From DAIDKA01 sp035487155 (GTDB lineage: Bacteria; Pseudomonadota; Gammaproteobacteria; Steroidobacterales; Steroidobacteraceae), in NCBI GenBank assembly GCA_035487155.1, contig DATHMK010000006.1:1-64000 (forward strand): 64,000 bases of DNA, given 5' to 3'. The translations under genes were made by a program, and so were the position numbers. Under the pieces are notes generated by a model. The model worked only from the letters and a program-made list of their open reading frames with translations. It made no database searches and was not told the DNA's origin. Shown piece after piece: positions 59,719-64,000 of the stretch. Every line of letters starts with the position of its first letter. Within the stretch, counting starts at the first letter, position 1.

Positions 59719-60864
59719 TTACCGGCCAGCAAGTGCATCAACGAGTTGAAGCCTGGCAGCCCTGGAAGCCGGTGGTACCGCCGTGATCAGCGCCACCAGC
59801 ACCGCTCCGATCACACCGAAACCGACGACGCTCAGCGGCATGGCCAGGCCGGGTATGAATTTTGCGGTGTACGGAAATATGGCCGTTGCCGCCGCAAGTC
59901 CCATGAGGGCGGCGGCTATGCACAGCAGCAGGCTCTCGCCAACGACCATCATGAATATCGATCGATCGCTGAACCCCAGAGTCTTCAGCACTGCCAGTTC
60001 CGGGGTTCGCTCACGGATCGTCTGCATCATGATGGTGGTGATGGAGAACAGCAGCGCCACCAGCACCGCGCCCATGACTGCCCGTATCAGGAAGTTCAGA
60101 TCGCCGATGGACCGCAGCTGCTGCTGCGCTCCTTCGCGAAACGATGCGGTCGTGGTCTCGTTGGAGGAATTGCCGAACATGTGATCGATGGCATCGGACA
60201 TGTCGGCTGCGCGCTTCGGGTCCGAGATCACGACATAGAAATTTCGCACCGTATCTTTGTTCAGCGCCCGCGCTTCATTGAGGTAGTCGTAGTTGACGAC
60301 GATGAATCCGCCCTCGCCGATTTCGTGATCCGTGACGGTGCCCACGATCTGGAAGTTCCAGGTCCCCGACCCGTTCATCTGCAGCGTGTTCGACGTCAGA
60401 GGAATCCGGTCCCCGATGTGCCAACCATACTTCTTGCCTATGTCGGCGGTGATCAACGCGCCATCGCGGGTCCTCTCAAGGGCATCAAGGTCCTTGGGCG
60501 CCACCTGGAAGATATCCGGTACCAGGTTGAACCAGATCTTCGTGGGGGGAAGGGCCAGCGCAAAGACGAACTCGGTCGGTCTTTGATAGGTCCCCAGGAA
60601 GCCATCCGCAAAGGACGCTTCCTTCACGCCGGGCATCGATGTGAGCCGGTCCAGGTAGGAGCGCGGCAGCGGCGAGCCGCCGTTGGCGGCAGAACCGACA
60701 AACAGAACGTCCGCGCGGGTATTGGCAATCGACCGTTCCACGCCGGATTTCATGCCCTGCATGACACCGAAGAGCGCGAAGGCCACGGCAACCTGCAGCA
60801 GCACCAAAGCCGTGCGCGCAGGCTTGCGCCATATGCCGGACCAGAGCAGGGGGATGTATTTCAT
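59719..60864 (-). CDS. MacB-like ABC transporter permease
   Basis: A 381-residue FtsX/MacB-type permease: ARTALVLLQVAVAFALFGVM helix, periplasmic domain, and AVMGAVLVALLFSITTIMMQ, SIFMMVVGESLLLCIAAALM and FGVIGAVLVALITAVPPAS helices. PELAVLKTLGFSDRSIF is the coupling-region motif. It is the first gene of the pair. Transport role unknown; MacB-type systems move peptides or lipoproteins. Confidence 0.9.
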   Translation of the reverse strand: MKYIPLLWSGIWRKPARTALVLLQVAVAFALFGVMQGMKSGVERSIANTRADVLFVGSAANGGSPLPRSYLDRLTSMPGVKEASFADGFLGTYQRPTEFVFALALPPTKIWFNLVPDIFQVAPKDLDALERTRDGALITADIGKKYGWHIGDRIPLTSNTLQMNGSGTWNFQIVGTVTDHEIGEGGFIVVNYDYLNEARALNKDTVRNFYVVISDPKRAADMSDAIDHMFGNSSNETTTASFREGAQQQLRSIGDLNFLIRAVMGAVLVALLFSITTIMMQTIRERTPELAVLKTLGFSDRSIFMMVVGESLLLCIAAALMGLAAATAIFPYTAKFIPGLAMPLSVVGFGVIGAVLVALITAVPPASRAARLQLVDALAGR

Positions 60865-61018
60865 CTGCGTCGCAACATTATTCTGGCGTTTACCTAAGAA
60901 CACGCGTCATGCCAAAAAGTTTCAGGCGGCAGCGCTCGATCCAGGTCCCTCGACATCCGGGCACAGTCTAACCTGCTGAACATGCAGACAATTCCGTTTT
61001 GGCGGTATGCTTTGCACC

Positions 61019-61924
61019 ATGGCATTTCCCTACCTCACTGACGTCATCGACTACCTGTTAGACGTCAATTGGCATCTTCCGTTGCCGACTTTTGGCGCCA
61101 TCGTCGCGATTGCGCTGTTGATGGCCACGCACCTCGCCGGCCAGGTCGTCCGAGGCTACGAAAAGCTCGGCAGGCTGCCGCCTCTGACGCACAGGATTGT
61201 GACCGACACGGTCCTGGTAGCGACACTGGCCGGGATCGTCGGCGCGCGGATTTTCGACATTCTGGATCACCTGGACCGTTTCCTGGCCGATCCGATGTCC
61301 CTGCTCCTGACCCGCAACGGATTCTCGATCTACGGCGGCCTTTGCTTCGGGATCCTGGCCGGTGTGATATTCGTGAAGCGCCGTGCGATTCCCGTGATGC
61401 CGATGCTGGATGCCGTCGCACCGGCGCTGATGCTGGGATATGGGATCGGGCGACTGGGCTGCCAGGCCTCCGGCGATGGAGATTGGGGTATCGCGGCCAA
61501 TCTGCTCCTCAAACCCAGCTGGCTGCCCGAGGGGTTATGGGCCCAGACCTATCAGGGCAACATCGCCGGCGTGACCATTGCGCCGCCCGGTGTCTATCCA
61601 ACGCCGCTTTATGAGTTCGCGATGGCACTGGGCATCTTCGGGCTGCTTTGGCTCCTGCGAAATCACCGGCAGCGTGCCGGTTTTCTGTTTTCGCTCTACC
61701 TCCTGCTCGCAGGCTTCGAACGAGTGCTCATCGAGAAGATCCGCATCAACGTTCGATTCAATGTGTTGGGTCTGCATATCACCCAGGCCGAGGCGATTTC
61801 GTTGGTTCTCGTCATCGCCGGCCTTTTGGGTGTCCTGGTGTCGCTGCGCACCCGGCGCTTCTGGCCCAAAATCATCGTCTCGGCGGCGGTGCTGGGCGCG
61901 CTGTCCGCCTGCGCGCCACACTAG
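61019..61924 (+). CDS. Lgt-family (prolipoprotein diacylglyceryl transferase-like) protein, atypical
   Basis: A 301-residue membrane protein with about seven helices in the Lgt layout. The Lgt segments are altered: SIYGGLCFG stands where Lgt has HGGL (essential His replaced by Tyr), and GRLGCQASGDGDWG stands in place of GRIGNF-type signature. The Arg is kept and a Cys appears in place of Asn. It is more likely a paralogue with another acyl or glycan substrate than the essential Lgt. ATG at 61019 is used; 61007 is an alternative. Confidence 0.8.
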   Translation: MAFPYLTDVIDYLLDVNWHLPLPTFGAIVAIALLMATHLAGQVVRGYEKLGRLPPLTHRIVTDTVLVATLAGIVGARIFDILDHLDRFLADPMSLLLTRNGFSIYGGLCFGILAGVIFVKRRAIPVMPMLDAVAPALMLGYGIGRLGCQASGDGDWGIAANLLLKPSWLPEGLWAQTYQGNIAGVTIAPPGVYPTPLYEFAMALGIFGLLWLLRNHRQRAGFLFSLYLLLAGFERVLIEKIRINVRFNVLGLHITQAEAISLVLVIAGLLGVLVSLRTRRFWPKIIVSAAVLGALSACAPH

Positions 61925-62026
61925 GCGGTCCGCTCGCGTCAACGGTGACAGTGTTGCAACGTTGTGGGCACACACCGTGGAGCGGTAGCCTATCCCGCGA
62001 TGCAGCAGCTTCATTCAGGGGCAACC

Positions 62027-63364
62027 ATGAAACAGCGTAAGCGTGGTCTTAAGGCCAGCGCCGCGATGAGCATTCTGCTGGCGGCCGTGTTGGCGGGATG
62101 CGGCGGAGGCGGAACGAATGCGCAGGTCCAAAGTCCCACCGGCGGCAGCGGAAACTCCGGGAGTACGGGCGGTAGCGGCGAAACCGGTGGCAGCACCTCA
62201 GACACGACGCCCAGTGCCGTCGCGCAGGCGATCAAGAACGCCACCCCGGTCGATCCGGCGATCGTGGCTGCCGACAATGCCTTCGGTCTGAGTCTGTTCG
62301 ATACCCTGCTCCCCGGAGCGAGCGGCGGAAATATTTCGATTTCACCGTTGAGCGTGGCCATGGCGCTGCAGATTCTCTACAACGGCGCGGCCGGTACCAC
62401 GCAACAGGCCATGTCGCAGACGCTCGACCTCGGCACCTTGAGCCTTCAGACGGTCAACAACGACAATGCCGCTCTGCAGGCGTCGCTGACCAATCCAGAT
62501 CCTGCCGTGCAGTTGGTTGTTGCCAACTCTCTTTGGCTCGACCAGAACAACAACCCGGTCCTGCCATCATTCACGCAAGCTGACCAAACCTATTATGGCG
62601 CCACGGTCGGAGACTTGGCCGGCGCACCGGCGAACGTGAATGCCTGGGTGAACAGTGAAACTCAAGGACTCATTCCGCAGCTGCTGCCGCCGGCGGGCGT
62701 ATACGAGACAGCGATCATCGCCAACGTGCTCTACTTCAAGGGCCAATGGACCACCGCGTTCGATCCCTCCAATACTTCAGCCACGACCTTCACGCTCAGT
62801 GATGGCAGCCAGACGACCGCGCAGCTGATGCAGCTGACTGCGAGCTTTCCCTACACTTCCGGTTCCTTGTACGGCAGCAACTACCAGGCGGTACGTCTTC
62901 CCTACGGTGCGGGCCGTTTCAGTATGTTGATCATCCTGCCGGATGCCAGCAGCGACATTGCAGGCTTCGCTGCAGATCTGACTGCCAGCGATCTCAACAA
63001 CGTAGCGGCGCAACTCGAACCGGTCATGCTGGCGGTCGGGCTGCCGCGATTCAACGCATCGTACGGAAGCTCATTGGTCCCGGCCCTGCAGACCATGGGG
63101 ATGGGCGTCGCCTTCACTTCGGCCGCGGACTTTTCAGCGCTGGCCCCGGGATTCTCGGTGGGCGTCGTTGAACACAAGACGGTCGTGGAGGTGAATGAGA
63201 CCGGGACAGTGGCGGCTGGCGCAACTGGAATTGGCATGCCTACGGTGGTCGGTCCACTGCCCACCACAATGGTCATGAACCATCCTTTCTTCTACGCCAT
63301 CGAAGACGATACGACCGGCGAGCTGCTATTCATCGGTCTGTTGATGAACCCAATTTCAAATTGA
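62027..63364 (+). CDS. Serpin lipoprotein
   Basis: A 445-residue serine protease inhibitor-like lipoprotein. The lipobox is in LLAAVLAGCGGG, followed by a Gly/Ser/Thr-rich linker to about residue 70, then the serpin fold (SPLSVAMALQILYNGAAGTT, IANVLYFKGQWTTAF). The hinge NETGTVAAGATG is of the inhibitory kind, with small residues for strand insertion. MNHPFFYAIEDD and LFIGLLMNP end the fold. Counting from Glu (P17) suggests Val at P1, so elastase-like targets are possible (inference). Confidence 0.93.
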   Translation: MKQRKRGLKASAAMSILLAAVLAGCGGGGTNAQVQSPTGGSGNSGSTGGSGETGGSTSDTTPSAVAQAIKNATPVDPAIVAADNAFGLSLFDTLLPGASGGNISISPLSVAMALQILYNGAAGTTQQAMSQTLDLGTLSLQTVNNDNAALQASLTNPDPAVQLVVANSLWLDQNNNPVLPSFTQADQTYYGATVGDLAGAPANVNAWVNSETQGLIPQLLPPAGVYETAIIANVLYFKGQWTTAFDPSNTSATTFTLSDGSQTTAQLMQLTASFPYTSGSLYGSNYQAVRLPYGAGRFSMLIILPDASSDIAGFAADLTASDLNNVAAQLEPVMLAVGLPRFNASYGSSLVPALQTMGMGVAFTSAADFSALAPGFSVGVVEHKTVVEVNETGTVAAGATGIGMPTVVGPLPTTMVMNHPFFYAIEDDTTGELLFIGLLMNPISN

Positions 63365-63366
63365 AC

Positions 63367-64000
63367 TCAGAACCGCAGGCTGACGGTGGCACCTCCGCCG
63401 GGGGTGGGTCCGACATCGACCGTTGCATCGTGAGCGGTGGCGATCTGGCGCACCAGCGTCAGTCCGACCCCGCTCCCCTGTCTCTTGGTGGTAAAGAACG
63501 GCACGAAAATCTTGTCGCGCTGCTCAGCGGCGATGCCGGGTCCATTATCCGCCACTGAGATGACCACACGGCCGTCCTGATGGCGGCGTCCGGATAGCTC
63601 GATGCGACCGGCCGGCACCGCAGCAAGTGCCTCAATGGCGTTGCGCATCAGATTGATGAGAGCCTGATCCAGGAGGTCTGCGTCCGCGGCCAATTCCAGG
63701 GTCTGCGGTTCGACACTGGTCGTCATCTGGATCTTGTTGGCAGCGATTTCCGCGGCCAGCAGCCGCTGCACCCGCGCGAATACCCGCTGCACCGGCGCGA
63801 GCTGCATCTGCGTCACCAATGGCTTGGTGAGTCGCCTGTGGTTCTGTACGAAGTGCAGCAGTCCCTCGCTGCGCCTCGCGACGGTTTCAAGGGCATCACG
63901 GGCGTCGCTCAATGTGGTGGTCGTGGGATCGCTCTCGGGCATCTGATTGAGCACATCACGGACCAGGTCGCGTGCCGTGGCTGCCAGTGAGGACACCGGC
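63367..64000 (-). CDS. NtrY-like sensor histidine kinase, C-terminal part (cut by window edge)
   Basis: The C-terminal 210 or so residues of a sensor kinase; the 5' part lies beyond the right edge. PVSSLAATARDLV fits the segment after the phospho-His helix of NtrY-type kinases. The ATPase domain has N box NLMRNAIEAL, G1 VADNGPGI and G2 GSGVGLTLVRQIA. It is probably paired with a sigma-54 response regulator outside the window. Convergent with the serpin gene, 2 bases between stops. Confidence 0.87.
   Translation of the reverse strand, partial: PVSSLAATARDLVRDVLNQMPESDPTTTTLSDARDALETVARRSEGLLHFVQNHRRLTKPLVTQMQLAPVQRVFARVQRLLAAEIAANKIQMTTSVEPQTLELAADADLLDQALINLMRNAIEALAAVPAGRIELSGRRHQDGRVVISVADNGPGIAAEQRDKIFVPFFTTKRQGSGVGLTLVRQIATAHDATVDVGPTPGGGATVSLRF

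Overview
The window is GC-rich chromosomal DNA from a bacterium, most likely a soil or freshwater gammaproteobacterium of the Steroidobacterales/Nevskiales/Xanthomonadales type. This is an inference from gene content: an edd-eda cluster facing zwf, C5-pathway heme genes, many exported S9 peptidases and hydrolases, Tat-exported oxidoreductases, and BlaI/M56 sensor pairs fused to domains common in soil bacteria. I saw no tRNA, rRNA, CRISPR array, insertion sequence or phage gene. Both edges cut histidine kinase genes.

Region 1 (1-10.3 kb) is central metabolism. edd, eda, a divergent glutamyl-tRNA reductase gene, hemL and a histidine kinase gene run leftward with tiny gaps and may be one operon. 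zwf runs rightward from the edd-zwf intergenic region, so glucose-6-phosphate to pyruvate/G3P (Entner-Doudoroff) is complete except for 6-phosphogluconolactonase. An ankyrin-repeat gene and an exported CE15-type esterase follow.

Region 2 (10.3-17.6 kb) holds a MerR-type regulator fused through a TipAS-like segment to a PIMT-type methyltransferase, with a MerR-style promoter in front of it. It also has a lipocalin-like exported protein, an exported phosphoesterase, a multicopper oxidase and an AI-2E family transporter. Region 3 (17.6-25.3 kb) is an accessory block of 16 small genes, all leftward: three VOC proteins, GNAT, SnoaL-like, methyltransferase, YjbR, DUF4262 and several short exported or membrane proteins.

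Region 4 (25.3-48.9 kb) contains an ArsR-type regulator with a membrane partner, several oxidoreductases with export or anchor signals, a DsbA-like protein, and two S9 peptidases. A translationally coupled run follows: TPR protein, DUF2214, a Tat-exported small subunit with a GMC oxidoreductase, an exported amidohydrolase, a tandem ABM protein, an unknown exported protein and a MarR regulator. Region 5 (48.9-57.8 kb) has two BlaI-M56 modules with candidate operators, a PadR-HAAS pair, a Tat-signal aldo/keto reductase, a cupin, a VOC protein and an AraC regulator. No beta-lactamase lies nearby. Region 6 (57.8-64 kb) has a PEBP protein, two MacB-like permeases without an ATPase, an atypical Lgt-family protein, a serpin lipoprotein and the C-terminal part of an NtrY-like kinase.

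The most interesting signals are the MerR-TipAS-PIMT fusion with its 19-bp-spacer promoter, the BlaI operators shared by a BlaI/M56-PDZ-DUF6624 module and a divergent GH105-like hydrolase gene, the divergent HemA inside an Entner-Doudoroff/heme/kinase gene string, and the Lgt paralogue that has lost the usual catalytic residues.
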